NCBI GenBank assembly: GCA_012959395.1
Contig: DUDG01000024.1
Coordinates: 1-64,000, forward strand
Source of the DNA: Flavobacteriaceae bacterium
GTDB lineage: Bacteria > Bacteroidota > Bacteroidia > Flavobacteriales > Flavobacteriaceae
Direction of reading: 5' to 3'
Length of the DNA stretch: 64,000 bases
Both the position numbers and the translations under genes were made by a program. The notes beneath the pieces were generated by a model. It saw only the letters and a list, made by a program, of their open reading frames with translations, was not told the origin of the DNA and ran no database searches. The first letter of the stretch is position 1. Each line of letters starts with the position of its first letter. Shown piece by piece: positions 8,338-20,462 of the stretch.

Positions 8338-11300
8338 ATGCACAACACTATAAATAGATTAAACTTTGCTTCAGCTACTGATATTCCTGATTATCCAGAT
8401 TTTCTTGATATTCAGATAAAATCATTTAGCGATTTTTTCCAACTAGAAACAAAATCTGATCAAAGAACTGATGAAGGTCTTTTTAATACTTTTTTAGAAA
8501 ATTTTCCTATTTCAGATTCTAGAAATCAGTTTGTATTAGAGTTTTTAGATTATTTTGTGGATCCACCTCGTTATTCTATTCAAGAATGTATTGAAAGAGG
8601 TTTAACTTATAGCGTTCCGCTTAAAGCTAGATTAAAACTTTTTTGTACAGATGAGGAACACGAGGATTTTGAGACTATAGTTCAGGATGTGTATTTAGGA
8701 GTTATTCCCTATATGACGCCAAGTGGAACATTTATTATAAATGGTGCAGAACGTGTCGTTGTTTCTCAATTACATAGATCACCGGGTGTATTTTTTGGTC
8801 AGTCTTTTCATGCAAATGGAACAAAATTGTATTCTGCAAGAGTAATTCCTTTTAAAGGTTCTTGGATTGAGTTTGCAACTGACATTAATAGTGTAATGTA
8901 TGCTTACATTGACAGAAAAAAGAAATTACCGGTTACAACTTTACTTAGAGCTATCGGATATGAAAGAGATAAAGATATTTTGGAAATCTTTGATTTAGCT
9001 GAAGAAATAAAAGTTTCAAAATTTGGACTTAAAAAGTGTATTGGAAGAAAATTAGCTGCAAGAGTTTTAAATTCTTGGTTTGAAGATTTTGTTGATGAAG
9101 ATACTGGTGAAGTTGTGTCTATTGAAAGAAATGAGATTATTTTAGATAGAGATATAGTAATAGATAAAGAGAATATTTTACAAATTTTAGCAACAAATAC
9201 AAAGACTGTTTTACTGCATAAAGTTGATGGTCAATTTTCTGATTATGCTATAATTCATAATACTTTACAAAAAGATCCAACTAATTCTGAAAAAGAAGCT
9301 GTAGAACATATCTATAGGCAATTAAGAAATGCCGAACCACCAGATGAAGAAACCGCAAGAGGAATAATCGATAAATTATTTTTCTCTGATCAAAGATATA
9401 ATCTTGGTGAAGTAGGTAGATATAGAATGAATAAAAAGTTAGGACTTGACATTGAAATGGACAAGTTAGTTTTAACTAAAGAAGATATTATAACTATTAT
9501 CAAATACTTAATTGAATTAATTAATTCAAAAGCTGAAATAGATGATATTGACCACTTGTCTAATAGAAGAGTAAGAACAGTTGGAGAACAATTATCTTCT
9601 CAGTTTGGTGTTGGATTATCAAGAATGGCTCGTACTATTCGGGAAAGAATGAATGTTAGAGATAACGAAGTGTTTACACCAATTGATTTAATTAATGCAA
9701 AGACACTGTCTTCAGTTATTAATTCATTTTTTGGAACAAATCAGTTGTCTCAATTTATGGATCAAACAAATCCTCTTGCTGAAATTACTCATAAGCGTAG
9801 ACTTTCCGCATTAGGACCTGGAGGACTTTCTAGAGAAAGAGCAGGTTTTGAGGTTAGAGATGTTCATTATACACATTATGGAAGATTATGCCCTATTGAA
9901 ACGCCTGAGGGTCCAAATATTGGATTAATCTCTTCATTAGGAGTTTTTGCTAAGGTAAATGACCTAGGATTCATTGAAACGCCATATAGAAAGGTTGAAA
10001 ATGGTGTAGTTGATTTAAAAAACTATAAATTTTTAAGTGCTGAAGAAGAAGAAGGAAAATTAATTGCACAAGCAAATATTCCTAAGGATAAGAATGGTAA
10101 AATACTTTCTGATAAAGTTATTGCTAGGCAGGAGGCAGATTACCCTGTTATAGATTCAAAAAATGTTGACTATACAGATGTTGCTCCTAATCAAATAGCT
10201 TCTATATCAGCTTCTCTTATTCCTTTTCTAGAACATGATGATGCTAACAGAGCATTAATGGGATCAAACATGATGAGACAATCAGTGCCATTATTAAAGC
10301 CTGAATCTCCAATTGTAGGAACTGGACTAGAAATACAAGTTGCTTCTGATTCTAGAGTATTAATTAATGCAGATTATGATGGTAAAGTTATCTATGTTGA
10401 TTCTCAAAAGATTACCATTAAATATAGTCTTACTGAAGAACAAAAATTAACAAGTTTTGATATTGATGAAAAAACTTATTCTCTTGTTAAGTTTAGAAAA
10501 ACGAATCAAGGTACATGTATAAACTTAAAGCCTATAGTTGTCAAAGGTGATTTAGTTAAAAAAGGTCAAGTTTTATGCGAAGGATACGCTACTCAAAAAG
10601 GAGAGCTTGCACTTGGAAGAAACCTTAAAGTTGCTTTTATGCCTTGGAAAGGTTATAATTTCGAAGATGCAATCGTTATTTCTGAAAAAGTCGTTAGAGA
10701 TGACGTTTTTACTTCTCTTCATATTGATGAATATTCAATTGATGTTAGAGATACTAAACTAGGAATGGAAGAACTTACAAATGATATTCCAAATGTTAGT
10801 GAAGAAGCTACCGCTAATCTTGATGAGAATGGTATGATTCGTATTGGAGCAGAAGTTCATCCAGGGGATATTTTAATTGGTAAAATAACGCCTAAAGGTG
10901 AGTCTGATCCTACTCCAGAAGAAAAGTTATTAAGAGCAATTTTTGGAGATAAAGCAGGAGATGTTAAAGATGCATCATTAAAAGCACCTCCATCTTTAAA
11001 TGGCGTTGTAATAGATAAAAAATTATTTACAAGACCAATTAAAGATAAAAGAAAAAGATCTGAGGATAAAGATCTTTTAAATGAACTGGAAATTAGTTAT
11101 GATCTTAGGTTCAAAGAATTAAAAGATAAATTAGTTGAAAAACTTTATAATATTTTAAGTGGGAAGACTTGTCAAGGAGTTTTTAATGACTTAGAGGAAG
11201 AAATTCTTCCAAAAGGAAAAAAGTACTCTTTAAAAATGCTGAATCAAGTAGAAGAGTATATTCATTTAGTTTCTGGTCAGTGGGCTGTAGATAAAAAAAC

Positions 11301-12144
11301 TAATCATTTGGTAATTACCTTACTCCATAATTATAAAATAAAAGAAAACGATCTTCAAGGTATGTTAAGAAGAGAGAAATTTACTATTTCTGTTGGTGAT
11401 GAATTACCTCCAGGTATTTTAAAATTAGCCAAAGTGTATATTGCGAAAAAAAGGAAACTTAAGGTTGGGGATAAAATGGCTGGTAGACATGGAAATAAAG
11501 GTATTGTAGCCAGAATAGTTAGACAAGAAGATATGCCATTTCTTGAAGATGGAACTCCTGTTGATATAGTATTAAATCCACTTGGTGTACCATCTAGGAT
11601 GAATATAGGTCAAATTTATGAGACTGTATTAGGATGGGCTGGTCAAAAATTAGGCAGAAAATTCACTACTCCTATATTTGACGGTGCAACTATTGAACAG
11701 ATTAATGATTTAACTGATGAAGCTGGTGTCCCTAAGTTTGGTCACACATATTTATATGATGGCGGTACTGGGAAAAGATTTGATCAGCCTGCAACTGTCG
11801 GGGTCATTTATATGTTAAAGCTAGGTCATATGGTCGATGATAAAATGCACTCGAGATCTATTGGACCATACTCTCTAATTACTCAACAACCTTTAGGTGG
11901 AAAAGCACAGTTTGGAGGTCAAAGATTTGGCGAAATGGAAGTTTGGGCTCTTGAAGCATATGGTGCTTCAAGTACTTTGCAAGAAATTTTAACAATTAAA
12001 TCTGATGATGTTCAAGGTAGAGCTAAAGCTTATGAGGCTATTGTTAAAGGTGAAACTATGCCTGATCCTGGATTGCCAGAATCATTTAACGTATTAATGC
12101 ATGAACTTAAAGGTCTTGGTCTAGATATTAGACTAGAAGAATAA
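8338..12144 (+). CDS. rpoB: DNA-directed RNA polymerase subunit beta
   Basis: A 1268-residue beta subunit, usual length for Bacteroidota. The rifampicin region is intact ([33 protein letters not shown], with residues Q, D, H and R at the usual contact places), giving no sign of resistance mutations. Catalytic-core segments include [11 protein letters not shown] and [14 protein letters not shown]. The C-terminus ends in the switch-region clamp with [12 protein letters not shown]. rpoC follows after 17 bases. Confidence 0.98.
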   Translation: MHNTINRLNFASATDIPDYPDFLDIQIKSFSDFFQLETKSDQRTDEGLFNTFLENFPISDSRNQFVLEFLDYFVDPPRYSIQECIERGLTYSVPLKARLKLFCTDEEHEDFETIVQDVYLGVIPYMTPSGTFIINGAERVVVSQLHRSPGVFFGQSFHANGTKLYSARVIPFKGSWIEFATDINSVMYAYIDRKKKLPVTTLLRAIGYERDKDILEIFDLAEEIKVSKFGLKKCIGRKLAARVLNSWFEDFVDEDTGEVVSIERNEIILDRDIVIDKENILQILATNTKTVLLHKVDGQFSDYAIIHNTLQKDPTNSEKEAVEHIYRQLRNAEPPDEETARGIIDKLFFSDQRYNLGEVGRYRMNKKLGLDIEMDKLVLTKEDIITIIKYLIELINSKAEIDDIDHLSNRRVRTVGEQLSSQFGVGLSRMARTIRERMNVRDNEVFTPIDLINAKTLSSVINSFFGTNQLSQFMDQTNPLAEITHKRRLSALGPGGLSRERAGFEVRDVHYTHYGRLCPIETPEGPNIGLISSLGVFAKVNDLGFIETPYRKVENGVVDLKNYKFLSAEEEEGKLIAQANIPKDKNGKILSDKVIARQEADYPVIDSKNVDYTDVAPNQIASISASLIPFLEHDDANRALMGSNMMRQSVPLLKPESPIVGTGLEIQVASDSRVLINADYDGKVIYVDSQKITIKYSLTEEQKLTSFDIDEKTYSLVKFRKTNQGTCINLKPIVVKGDLVKKGQVLCEGYATQKGELALGRNLKVAFMPWKGYNFEDAIVISEKVVRDDVFTSLHIDEYSIDVRDTKLGMEELTNDIPNVSEEATANLDENGMIRIGAEVHPGDILIGKITPKGESDPTPEEKLLRAIFGDKAGDVKDASLKAPPSLNGVVIDKKLFTRPIKDKRKRSEDKDLLNELEISYDLRFKELKDKLVEKLYNILSGKTCQGVFNDLEEEILPKGKKYSLKMLNQVEEYIHLVSGQWAVDKKTNHLVITLLHNYKIKENDLQGMLRREKFTISVGDELPPGILKLAKVYIAKKRKLKVGDKMAGRHGNKGIVARIVRQEDMPFLEDGTPVDIVLNPLGVPSRMNIGQIYETVLGWAGQKLGRKFTTPIFDGATIEQINDLTDEAGVPKFGHTYLYDGGTGKRFDQPATVGVIYMLKLGHMVDDKMHSRSIGPYSLITQQPLGGKAQFGGQRFGEMEVWALEAYGASSTLQEILTIKSDDVQGRAKAYEAIVKGETMPDPGLPESFNVLMHELKGLGLDIRLEE

Positions 12145-12161
12145 TAAAACAAGAAATCATT

Positions 12162-15100
12162 ATGTCTAGAAACATTGAAATTAGTAAATCCAAAAAATTT
12201 TCAAAAATATCTATAGGATTAGCTTCACCTGAGACTATTTTAGGTTCTTCAAGGGGAGAAATTCTTAAACCTGAAACTATTAATTACAGAACTCATAAAC
12301 CAGAAAGAGATGGTTTATTTTGTGAAAGAATTTTTGGTCCAGTAAAAGATTACGAATGTGCCTGTGGTAAATATAAAAGAATAAGATATAAAGGTATTAT
12401 TTGTGATAGATGTGGAGTTGAGGTTACTGAGAAAAAAGTTAGAAGAGATAGAGTAGGACACATTAATTTAGTGGTTCCAGTTGCTCATATTTGGTACTTC
12501 CGTTCATTACCTAACAAGATTGGTTATCTCTTAGGATTGCCTTCTAAGAAGTTAGATATGATAATATATTATGAAAGATATGTTGTAATACAAGCTGGTT
12601 TAGCAGTCAATATAGAAGGGGAACCTGTAAATAAAATGGACTTTCTAACAGAAGAAGAATATATCAATATTACTGATAATCTTCAACAAGAAAATCAATT
12701 TTTAGATGATGAAGATCCAAATAAGTTTATTGCTAAAATGGGTGCAGAATGTTTAATAGAATTGCTTTCAAGAATTGATCTTAATGAACTTTCTTATGAA
12801 TTAAGGCACAAAGCAAATAATGAAACATCTAAACAAAGAAAAATGGAAGCCCTTAAAAGGCTTCAAGTTGTGGAGTCATTTAAAGAGTCAAACCTTAATA
12901 GAGAGAATAAGCCCGAGTGGATGGTGTTAAAAGCTATTCCAGTAATTCCACCTGAATTAAGACCTTTAGTTCCTTTAGATGGAGGCAGGTTTGCTACATC
13001 TGATTTAAATGATTTATACAGAAGAGTTATCATTAGAAATAATAGACTTAAGCGATTAGTTGAGATTAAAGCTCCTGAAGTTATATTAAGAAATGAAAAA
13101 AGAATGCTTCAGGAATCTGTAGATTCACTATTTGACAATACTAGAAAATCATCAGCTGTTAAAACTGATGCTAATAGACCGTTAAAATCTTTGTCAGATT
13201 CTCTTAAAGGAAAACAAGGAAGGTTTCGTCAAAATTTATTAGGTAAAAGAGTTGATTACTCAGCTAGATCTGTAATTGTTGGTGGACCAGAACTTAAATT
13301 ATATGAGTGTGGTCTTCCAAAAGGTATGGCAGCTGAATTATATAAGCCTTTTATAATTAGAAAATTAATTGAAAGAGGAATTGTTAAAACAGTTAAATCT
13401 GCTAAAAAAATAATTGACCGTAGAGAACCGCTTGTTTGGGATATTTTAGAGAATGTTTTAAAAGGTCATCCAGTACTTCTAAATAGAGCTCCAACTTTAC
13501 ACAGACTTGGTATACAAGCATTTCAGCCTATGTTAATTGAAGGTAAAGCAATTCAAGTTCATCCTTTAGTATGTACTGCATTTAATGCTGATTTTGATGG
13601 AGATCAAATGGCAGTTCACCTTCCATTAGGGCCTGAAGCAATTTTAGAAGCTCAACTTTTGATGCTGGCTTCTCATAATATTTTAAATCCTGCGAATGGA
13701 TCTCCTATTACTGTGCCTTCTCAAGATATGGTTTTGGGATTATATTATATGACAAAATTGTTAAAGTCTACCAAAGATTTTAAGGTTAATGGTGAAGGAT
13801 TAAGATTTTATTCAGATGAAGAAGTAAACATTGCTTACAATGAAGGAATAGTTGATTTGAATGCAATGATTAAGATTAGAGTCAAGGATTTTGATGATTC
13901 AGGAAAACTAGTCTTTAAAATTATTGAAACTACTGTTGGTAGAGTTTTATTTAATCAAGTAGTTCCTGAAAAAGCAGGATTTATTAATGAAGTATTAACA
14001 AAAAAAAGTCTTAGAGATATTATTGGAAATATATTAAAAGTTACTAGCGTACCAGAAACTGCAGAATTTTTAGATAAAATCAAATCGATGGGGTTCTCTT
14101 TTGCTTTTGAAGGTGGTCTTTCATTTAGTTTAGGAGATATTATGATTCCGCCTGAAAAACCTGAACTGATTGCAAAAGCAAATGTTGAAGTTGATACAAT
14201 TATAACTAATTATAATATGGGTCTAATAACAAATAATGAAAGATATAATCAAGTAATTGACGTATGGACTTCTGCAAACGCTACTTTGACCGAATTAGCG
14301 ATGAAGAGAATTAGTGAAGACAAACAAGGCTTTAACTCTGTGTTTATGATGCTTGATTCTGGGGCTAGGGGTTCAAAAGAACAAATTCGTCAGCTTACTG
14401 GGATGAGAGGGTTAATGGCTAAGCCTAAAAAAGCTAGTTCTGCTGGTGGTGAAATTATTGAAAATCCAATTTTATCTAATTTTAAAGAAGGATTATCAAT
14501 TCTAGAATACTTTATATCAACTCATGGTGCTAGAAAAGGATTGGCCGATACAGCTTTAAAAACAGCTGATGCAGGTTATTTAACAAGAAGGCTTGTTGAT
14601 GTAGCTCAAGATGTAATAGTTAATTATGTTGATTGTAATACTTTAAGAGGTATTTCTGTTGAACCTTTAAAAAAGAATGAAGAAATAGTTGAATCTCTTG
14701 GAGAAAGGATTTTAGGTAGAGTTTCATTACATGATGTTTATAATCCATTAAATAAAGAGATTATAGTTAATTCTGGTGAAGAAATAAGTGAAGAAGTAGT
14801 TAAATTAATAGAAAACACTCCTATTGAAAAAGTAGAAGTAAGATCTCCTTTGACTTGTGAATCTCCTAAAGGCATTTGTGCTAAATGTTATGGAAGAAAT
14901 CTTGCTACTGGTAAAATGGTTCAAAATGGGGAAGCTGTTGGTGTTGTTGCTGCTCAGTCAATCGGTGAACCAGGAACTCAGTTAACCTTAAGAACATTTC
15001 ACGTGGGTGGTATTGCTGGAAATATTTCAGAAGAAAACAAGTTACAGATTAAATTTGATGGTATTGCTGAAATAGATGATTTAAAAATTGTTTCTTCAAA

Positions 15101-16463
15101 GGATTCAGCTGGCAATAAAATCGATATAATTATTTCCAGAACATGTGAAATTAAATTATTAGATAAGAAGACAGGAATTGTTATAAGTAATAATATTATT
15201 CCTTATGGTTCTACAATATTAGTTAAAGATGGTCAAAATCTTAAAAAAGATGATGTTGTTTGTCAATGGGATCCTTATAACGGTGTAATTGTATCGGAAT
15301 TTGGAGGTAAAATTGAATATGAAAACATTGATCAAGGTTTAACTTATCAAGTAGAAATAGATGAACAAACTGGATTTAAGGAAAAAGTTATTTCAGAATC
15401 TAGAAATAAAAAAGTGGTTCCTACTTTATTAATTAATGATAATAAAGGCAAAAATATTAGAACCTACAATTTACCTGTTGGTGCACATTTAATGGTGGAT
15501 GATGGTGAAAAAGTAGAAGGAGGGAAAATTTTAGTTAAAATTCCTAGAAAATCTGCTAAATCTGGTGATATTACTGGAGGACTTCCAAGGGTTACGGAGC
15601 TTTTTGAAGCTAGAAACCCCTCTAATCCTGCGGTTGTTAGTGAAATAGATGGTGTAGTTAATTTTGGAAAAATTAAAAGAGGTAATAGAGAGATAATTAT
15701 TGAATCTAAACTTGGGGAAATTAAAAAATACTTAGTTAAACTTTCTAATCAAATTCTTGTTCAAGAGAATGATTTTGTAAAGGCTGGAATGCCTTTGTCA
15801 GATGGAGCAACTACTCCTAATGATATACTTAATATTAAAGGTCCTTCTGCAGTGCAACAGTACCTTGTTAATGAAGTTCAGGAAGTATATAGACTTCAGG
15901 GTGTAAAAATTAACGACAAGCATTTTGAAGTTTTGATTAGACAAATGATGCAAAAGGTAAAAATTCAAGATTCTGGAGACACTACTTTCTTAGAAGGTCA
16001 GTTGATTCATAAAAATGCATTCATACTAGAAAATGATAATTTATTTAATAAAAAAATTATTGAATCTATAGGCTCTTCAGAAAACTTTAAAATAGGTCAA
16101 GTGATCAGCGCAAGAGATCTTAGAGATGAAAACTCTTTACTTAAAAGAAATGATAAGGAGTTAGTTTTAGCTAGAGACGCTGTAAATGCTACTGCGACTC
16201 CAATTTTACAAGGAATTACTAGGGCTTCTTTACAAACTAAATCGTTTATTTCTGCAGCTTCTTTCCAAGAAACAACTAAAGTATTGAATGAAGCAGCTAT
16301 TAATGGAAGAATAGATAATTTAGAAGGCTTAAAAGAAAATGTAATAGTTGGGCATAAAATTCCAGCTGGAACAGGTAACAGAAAATTCAATGATATTATT
16401 GTTGGATATGTGGATGAATATGAGGAGCTATTAGCTAGAAAAAACTTAAGTTATAATGAATAA
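12162..16463 (+). CDS. rpoC: DNA-directed RNA polymerase subunit beta'
   Basis: A 1433-residue beta' subunit. The N-terminal zinc ribbon is [19 protein letters not shown], the active-site Mg motif is NADFDGD (about 475), the bridge/trigger region carries [16 protein letters not shown] and the second zinc site is formed by Cys residues around [10 protein letters not shown]. The length and order of domains are normal. Its last 8 bases overlap the start of the DUF3467 gene, so the two are translationally coupled. Confidence 0.98.
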   Translation: MSRNIEISKSKKFSKISIGLASPETILGSSRGEILKPETINYRTHKPERDGLFCERIFGPVKDYECACGKYKRIRYKGIICDRCGVEVTEKKVRRDRVGHINLVVPVAHIWYFRSLPNKIGYLLGLPSKKLDMIIYYERYVVIQAGLAVNIEGEPVNKMDFLTEEEYINITDNLQQENQFLDDEDPNKFIAKMGAECLIELLSRIDLNELSYELRHKANNETSKQRKMEALKRLQVVESFKESNLNRENKPEWMVLKAIPVIPPELRPLVPLDGGRFATSDLNDLYRRVIIRNNRLKRLVEIKAPEVILRNEKRMLQESVDSLFDNTRKSSAVKTDANRPLKSLSDSLKGKQGRFRQNLLGKRVDYSARSVIVGGPELKLYECGLPKGMAAELYKPFIIRKLIERGIVKTVKSAKKIIDRREPLVWDILENVLKGHPVLLNRAPTLHRLGIQAFQPMLIEGKAIQVHPLVCTAFNADFDGDQMAVHLPLGPEAILEAQLLMLASHNILNPANGSPITVPSQDMVLGLYYMTKLLKSTKDFKVNGEGLRFYSDEEVNIAYNEGIVDLNAMIKIRVKDFDDSGKLVFKIIETTVGRVLFNQVVPEKAGFINEVLTKKSLRDIIGNILKVTSVPETAEFLDKIKSMGFSFAFEGGLSFSLGDIMIPPEKPELIAKANVEVDTIITNYNMGLITNNERYNQVIDVWTSANATLTELAMKRISEDKQGFNSVFMMLDSGARGSKEQIRQLTGMRGLMAKPKKASSAGGEIIENPILSNFKEGLSILEYFISTHGARKGLADTALKTADAGYLTRRLVDVAQDVIVNYVDCNTLRGISVEPLKKNEEIVESLGERILGRVSLHDVYNPLNKEIIVNSGEEISEEVVKLIENTPIEKVEVRSPLTCESPKGICAKCYGRNLATGKMVQNGEAVGVVAAQSIGEPGTQLTLRTFHVGGIAGNISEENKLQIKFDGIAEIDDLKIVSSKDSAGNKIDIIISRTCEIKLLDKKTGIVISNNIIPYGSTILVKDGQNLKKDDVVCQWDPYNGVIVSEFGGKIEYENIDQGLTYQVEIDEQTGFKEKVISESRNKKVVPTLLINDNKGKNIRTYNLPVGAHLMVDDGEKVEGGKILVKIPRKSAKSGDITGGLPRVTELFEARNPSNPAVVSEIDGVVNFGKIKRGNREIIIESKLGEIKKYLVKLSNQILVQENDFVKAGMPLSDGATTPNDILNIKGPSAVQQYLVNEVQEVYRLQGVKINDKHFEVLIRQMMQKVKIQDSGDTTFLEGQLIHKNAFILENDNLFNKKIIESIGSSENFKIGQVISARDLRDENSLLKRNDKELVLARDAVNATATPILQGITRASLQTKSFISAASFQETTKVLNEAAINGRIDNLEGLKENVIVGHKIPAGTGNRKFNDIIVGYVDEYEELLARKNLSYNE

Positions 16464-16770
16464 AACTGATTCTAAAAAAGGAAGTATAAATATTGAGCTT
16501 GATGAAAATATAGCTCAAGGTACCTATTCTAATTTAGCCTTAATAAATCATTCTGTTTCTGAGTTTGTTGTAGATTTTGTAAATATTATGCCAGGCGTTG
16601 CAAAGGCGAAAGTTAAATCAAGAATTATTTTAACTCCGCAACATGCTAAAAGATTCTCACAAGCTTTAAATGAAAATATTTCTAGGTTTGAAAAGTCGAA
16701 TGGCCAAATTAAGGGTTTTGATAAACAACAATCAATTAATCTAAACTTTGGTCCTACAGGAGAGGCATAA
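16456..16770 (+). CDS. DUF3467 family protein
   Basis: A 104-residue protein recognised as DUF3467: [23 protein letters not shown], then a segment with [12 protein letters not shown], then [17 protein letters not shown]. The family is widespread and in Bacteroidota is usually encoded directly after rpoC, as here, with an 8-base overlap. The function is not established; the location suggests a role near RNA polymerase or a co-expression need. It ends exactly where the convergent prfC gene ends, leaving no room for a separate terminator. Confidence 0.88.
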   Translation: MNKTDSKKGSINIELDENIAQGTYSNLALINHSVSEFVVDFVNIMPGVAKAKVKSRIILTPQHAKRFSQALNENISRFEKSNGQIKGFDKQQSINLNFGPTGEA

Positions 16771-18357
16771 TTAGAATTCTGACTTATAATGAAATTTTAC
16801 TGATGGAAATTTTTGTTTTGTCATCTCTAAAGAAAAAGATGAGTCTGATAAAAAAACTAGTTTTCCATTTTTATCTTTAGCCAAAAATTTGTTTTTAAGT
16901 TTTTTGAATTCATTGAATTCATCATTTTTTTTAGATAGACTTTCAATCCAACATGCTTTGTGAATATTAAGATTTTCGTATGAACATTTTGCTCCATACT
17001 CCTGTTCTAATCTATATTGAATAACTTCAAATTGAAGAGCACCTACAGTACCTATTACTTTACGACCATTCATTTCTAAAATAAATAATTGAGCCACTCC
17101 TTCATCCATCAATTGATCAATGCCTTTTGCTAATTGTTTGGATTTCATTGGATCTAGATTATTTATATATCTAAAATGTTCAGGAGAAAAACTGGGTATT
17201 CCCTTAAAAAATATATGCTCGCCTTCTGAAAATGTATCTCCAATTTTAAAATTACCAGAATCATGAACCCCTACTATATCTCCTGGAAATGATTCATCTA
17301 CAATTTCTTTTTTTGCAGCAAAAAATGCATTTGGACTACTAAATTTAAATTTTTTATTCATTCTAACATGGTGATAAGCGACATTCCTTTTAAATTTTCC
17401 GGATACTATTTTAATAAATGCGAGTCTATCTCTATGCTTGGGATCCATATTAGCATGAATTTTAAATATAAACCCTGAAAATTTAGATTCAGATGGATCA
17501 ATTATTCTTTCTACACTTTCTTTTTTTCTAGGAGAAGGAGCAATTGTAATAAAACAATCAAGTAATTCCTTAACTCCAAAATTATTTAAAGCTGAACCAA
17601 AAAAGACTGGCTGTTGCTTGCAGCTTAAATAATCTTCTTTGTTAAAATTTGGATACACTTCTTTAACTATTTCAACTTCTTCAAGAAGCTTATTTGATGC
17701 TAATTCTCCAAGGCAATCAACAAGTTTAGGATCATTTAAGTTATTTATATTTATTGATTTAGAAATTCTTTGTTTATTATCTGCATTAAATAACATTAAA
17801 TTATTTCCCCAAATATTATATATTCCTTGAAAGTTATAACCCATACCAATAGGAAAGCTTAATGGACAGACTTTGAATTTTAATTTTTGTTCTAATTCAT
17901 CTAATAAATCAAAAGCATCTTTACCCTCCCTATCAAGCTTATTTATAAAAACAATAACAGGAATTTCTCGCATTCTACAAACTTCTACTAGCTTTTCTGT
18001 TTGTTCTTCAACTCCTTTAGCAACATCAATAACTACTATAACACTATCTACTGCTGTTAATGTTCTAAATGTGTCTTCAGCAAAGTCTTTATGTCCAGGA
18101 GTATCTAAAATATTTATTTTCTTTTCTTTATAATTAAAGGCTAATACTGAAGTTGAAACAGAAATTCCTCTTTGTCTTTCAATTTCCATAAAATCACTTG
18201 TAGCAGCTTTTTTAATTTTATGTGATTTTACTGCTCCAGCTTCTTGAATAGCTCCTCCAAATAATAATAACTTTTCGGTTAAAGTAGTTTTTCCTGCATC
18301 TGGATGTGAAATAATTCCAAATGTTCTTCTTTTTATAATTTCTTTTAGGAAACTCAT
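16771..18357 (-). CDS. prfC: Peptide chain release factor 3
   Basis: A 528-residue translational GTPase with RF3 features: P-loop ISHPDAGKTTLTEK, the RF3-like insertion with AGAVK, ERQRGISVSTSV, DTPGHKDFAEDT and NKLDREGKD. RF3 removes RF1/RF2 from the ribosome after termination. The frame extends 20 codons further upstream to 18417, but the start at 18357 (MSFLKEIIKRRTFGIISHP) fits the family length (529 in E. coli), and a TATTTTTG box at 18373-18380 on the minus strand lies inside that extension. idi is divergent. Confidence 0.94.
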   Translation of the reverse strand: MSFLKEIIKRRTFGIISHPDAGKTTLTEKLLLFGGAIQEAGAVKSHKIKKAATSDFMEIERQRGISVSTSVLAFNYKEKKINILDTPGHKDFAEDTFRTLTAVDSVIVVIDVAKGVEEQTEKLVEVCRMREIPVIVFINKLDREGKDAFDLLDELEQKLKFKVCPLSFPIGMGYNFQGIYNIWGNNLMLFNADNKQRISKSININNLNDPKLVDCLGELASNKLLEEVEIVKEVYPNFNKEDYLSCKQQPVFFGSALNNFGVKELLDCFITIAPSPRKKESVERIIDPSESKFSGFIFKIHANMDPKHRDRLAFIKIVSGKFKRNVAYHHVRMNKKFKFSSPNAFFAAKKEIVDESFPGDIVGVHDSGNFKIGDTFSEGEHIFFKGIPSFSPEHFRYINNLDPMKSKQLAKGIDQLMDEGVAQLFILEMNGRKVIGTVGALQFEVIQYRLEQEYGAKCSYENLNIHKACWIESLSKKNDEFNEFKKLKNKFLAKDKNGKLVFLSDSSFSLEMTKQKFPSVKFHYKSEF

Positions 18358-18372
18358 GGTTTTTATAAACAT

Positions 18373-18380
18373 CAAAAATA
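18373..18380 (-). promoter_or_regulatory. -7 box for prfC
   Basis: Minus-strand TATTTTTG, an exact TAnnTTTG match 15 bases before the chosen ATG. It lies within the upstream extension of the reading frame and therefore argues for the shorter start. Confidence 0.5.
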
Positions 18381-18435
18381 GTATTGTTTTTTTAATATCT
18401 AATTTTAAATATTCCAAATTTCGTAACTTTAAAAA

Positions 18436-18969
18436 ATGATCAATGAAATGGTTGTTTTAGTGAATGAAGATGATCATCAAATAGGTTTGATGGAGAAGAT
18501 AGAAGCTCATAAAAAAGGCATATTACACAGAGCTTTTTCAGTTTTTATATTCAATGATTCTCATGAACTTTTATTGCAAAAAAGAGCATTGAATAAATAT
18601 CACTCCCCAGGCTTATGGACTAATACTTGTTGTAGTCACCCTAGGGAGAATGAATCTATTTTAGATGCTTCAAATAGGCGTCTAATGGAAGAAATGGGTA
18701 TTAAAACGGAATTAAAACCATTCTTGGCATTTATTTATAAGGAACAATTTGAAAATGGTTTAATTGAGCATGAGTTTGATCATGTGGTAATTGGAAAATT
18801 TAATGATCAGCCTTTAATTAATTCAGAAGAAGTTTGCGATTGGAAATGGGTTGACTTAGACAAATTGTATACAGATATTAATAACAATTCAGGCGATTAT
18901 ACCGTATGGTTTAAAATTATATTTAAAAAGTATTATGATAAAATCAAATTAGATGAAAGTAACCGTTAG
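18436..18969 (+). CDS. idi: Isopentenyl-diphosphate delta-isomerase, type I
   Basis: A 177-residue Nudix-fold IDI that interconverts IPP and DMAPP for isoprenoid synthesis. Diagnostic parts are HRAFSVFIF, the active-site cysteine and metal-binding histidine in WTNTCCSHP, the Nudix-like RRLMEEMGI and the Glu pair in LIEHEFDHVV. Length agrees with E. coli Idi (182). It overlaps the following QueD-like gene by 17 bases. Confidence 0.95.
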   Translation: MINEMVVLVNEDDHQIGLMEKIEAHKKGILHRAFSVFIFNDSHELLLQKRALNKYHSPGLWTNTCCSHPRENESILDASNRRLMEEMGIKTELKPFLAFIYKEQFENGLIEHEFDHVVIGKFNDQPLINSEEVCDWKWVDLDKLYTDINNNSGDYTVWFKIIFKKYYDKIKLDESNR

Positions 18970-19363
18970 TAGAAAAGCTTATTTTAATGCAGCTCATAGA
19001 CTTTATATTAAACAGTGGAGTGAGGAGAAAAATTTAAATATATTCGGAAAATGTAGCAACCCAAATTTTCATGGCCATAATTATGAAATAATTGTTCATG
19101 TTAAAGGAAAAGTGGATGAGCTAACAGGAATAGTAATTGACTTAAAATATTTAAAACAAATTATCAAACATGAAATAGAAGATTTATTAGATCATAAAAA
19201 TTTAAATCTTGAAATAAAGTATTTTAAAGAGGTAGTGCCAACTGCTGAAAATATTTGTATTTTTATCTGGAATACTTTGAGAAAAAAAATTGATAATAAT
19301 AAACACCTGTCAGTAACTCTTTTTGAAACACCAAGAAACTTTGTTAAATATTCTGGAAATTAA
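18953..19363 (+). CDS. queD: 6-pyruvoyl-tetrahydropterin synthase family protein (QueD-like)
   Basis: A 136-residue T-fold enzyme. Zinc-binding His residues appear in FNAAHRL and NFHGHNYEI, the catalytic Cys in FGKCSNP, and the family signature continues with TGIVIDLKYLK, LLDHKNLN and the PTAENICIFIW segment. Members convert dihydroneopterin triphosphate to 6-carboxytetrahydropterin (queuosine pathway) or to 6-pyruvoyl-tetrahydropterin. In the absence of queC/queE neighbours the exact substrate is uncertain, but the Cys spacing suits QueD. The start lies inside idi. Confidence 0.88.
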   Translation: MKVTVSRKAYFNAAHRLYIKQWSEEKNLNIFGKCSNPNFHGHNYEIIVHVKGKVDELTGIVIDLKYLKQIIKHEIEDLLDHKNLNLEIKYFKEVVPTAENICIFIWNTLRKKIDNNKHLSVTLFETPRNFVKYSGN

Positions 19364-19366
19364 ATT

Positions 19367-19633
19367 ATGGCAAGTATAAAAAATTTAAAAAAAGATCTAA
19401 ATAATATTATTGGAGAAATTATTCAAAATATTAATTTATGGGAATTAGAAAATTCTGACAAAGATTTAGTTAAAAGCGAAAAATTAATGGATCAATGTTT
19501 TGATGCTTTTGATGAAATAATTAGCAAAATTCATCAAAAAGATGTTAAAAATAAAAAAGCGCATTACAATTCTATTAGTTTAGATTTAGCAAAAAAAGCA
19601 TCTGAATTAGTTAAATCATTTAACGAATTATAG
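19367..19633 (+). CDS. Small helical protein, unknown
   Basis: An 88-residue, Lys/Asp-rich, probably all-helical cytoplasmic protein; it has no signal peptide or membrane segment. It starts 3 bases after the QueD-like gene, so it belongs to the idi-queD transcript. I do not recognise a domain. A single Cys (in MDQCFDAFDE) and several Asn/Lys stretches are all that stand out. The clean start and the tight coupling to real genes support it as coding. Confidence 0.65.
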   Translation: MASIKNLKKDLNNIIGEIIQNINLWELENSDKDLVKSEKLMDQCFDAFDEIISKIHQKDVKNKKAHYNSISLDLAKKASELVKSFNEL

Positions 19634-19636
19634 AGT

Positions 19637-20314
19637 TTATTTAGATTTTATAAGATCTTGAAGCATTTGACCATATTTAGAATTTAATACTGCAATACTT
19701 AGTGAGTTTTTGATTGTATCTAGAAGAACCTTACTAGATTCAGGGAATTCGCTTAAAGCTATATAAGGAGCTACGTGACTACTTCCATTAGTTACTGCGA
19801 AATTTAGACTAAATAAATATTGTCTTTTATTTAAACTCTCTATCTTCTTTTGAATTATAGTTGCACTATCTTTGTTTTTTAAATTATCAAAAGAAAGTTT
19901 AATTAAGTCCAGTCTATTATTGTTAAATTTTTTAATAATTCCTGTGTATTCTCTGTAGATGGAATCATTAGAAGATCCCGAAATATTAAATTCAGAATTA
20001 AATTTCTTAAGGTTAGTAAAAATAGAAATATCACCTTTTTCTCCAAAAAACCCTATTTTATTTTCATTTTTAGATACGTCTAAATTTATATAAAAAAATT
20101 CTGGGGAATCTATTTTTGAAGTAAGCATTATCTGACTTTTGTTTTCAATAAAAACAGAGTCAACGTTTATAAGGATTGAATCTTTGATCTTTTGAAGATA
20201 AATTTTTCCTTTTTTAAATCCATCTATTGAAATATTCACATTCATTTGATCTTTTTCATTTGAACATCCAAATGTTAATAACACTAGAAATAAGATATAT
20301 TTTTTCAAATTCAT
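19637..20314 (-). CDS. DUF4369-domain lipoprotein
   Basis: A 225-residue lipoprotein (Cys17 in TFGC). The mature part starts with a DUF4369-type beta domain: VNISIDGFKKGKIYLQKI, a following strand with INVDSVFIENK and the PEFFYINLD segment. In Bacteroidota this domain usually precedes a TlpA-like thioredoxin domain. Here the protein ends with a helical segment (about 120-225) and has no CxxC, so the thioredoxin part is missing. It is probably anchored in the periplasm; the function is unknown. It is convergent with the small helical protein, three bases apart. Confidence 0.72.
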   Translation of the reverse strand: MNLKKYILFLVLLTFGCSNEKDQMNVNISIDGFKKGKIYLQKIKDSILINVDSVFIENKSQIMLTSKIDSPEFFYINLDVSKNENKIGFFGEKGDISIFTNLKKFNSEFNISGSSNDSIYREYTGIIKKFNNNRLDLIKLSFDNLKNKDSATIIQKKIESLNKRQYLFSLNFAVTNGSSHVAPYIALSEFPESSKVLLDTIKNSLSIAVLNSKYGQMLQDLIKSK

Positions 20315-20441
20315 AAATGTAAATATGGTAAAATTTATTTTACTTTAAAAGGTTAACTATGTCAATTTAACCTAATGTTTTTCCATGCTTAAAATATTTG
20401 TTCAAATTACTTTTAAACCAAAACATTTATTATAATACATG

Positions 20442-20462
20442 CTAAAACCCTAAAACCCTAAA
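20442..20462 (+). repeat. Short CTAAAACC tandem repeat
   Basis: The 8-bp unit CTAAAACC occurs twice followed by a partial third copy, directly against the stop codon of the DUF4345 gene. It resembles eukaryotic telomere repeats only superficially. Confidence 0.8.

Noticed and set aside
18358..18417. 20-codon N-terminal extension of prfC
   Set aside because: It includes a -7 promoter box and is absent from the family; start at 18357 fits the known length.
20442..20462. Telomere-like CCCTAAA repeats
   Set aside because: Only 21 bases long and adjacent to a bacterial gene; not telomeric.
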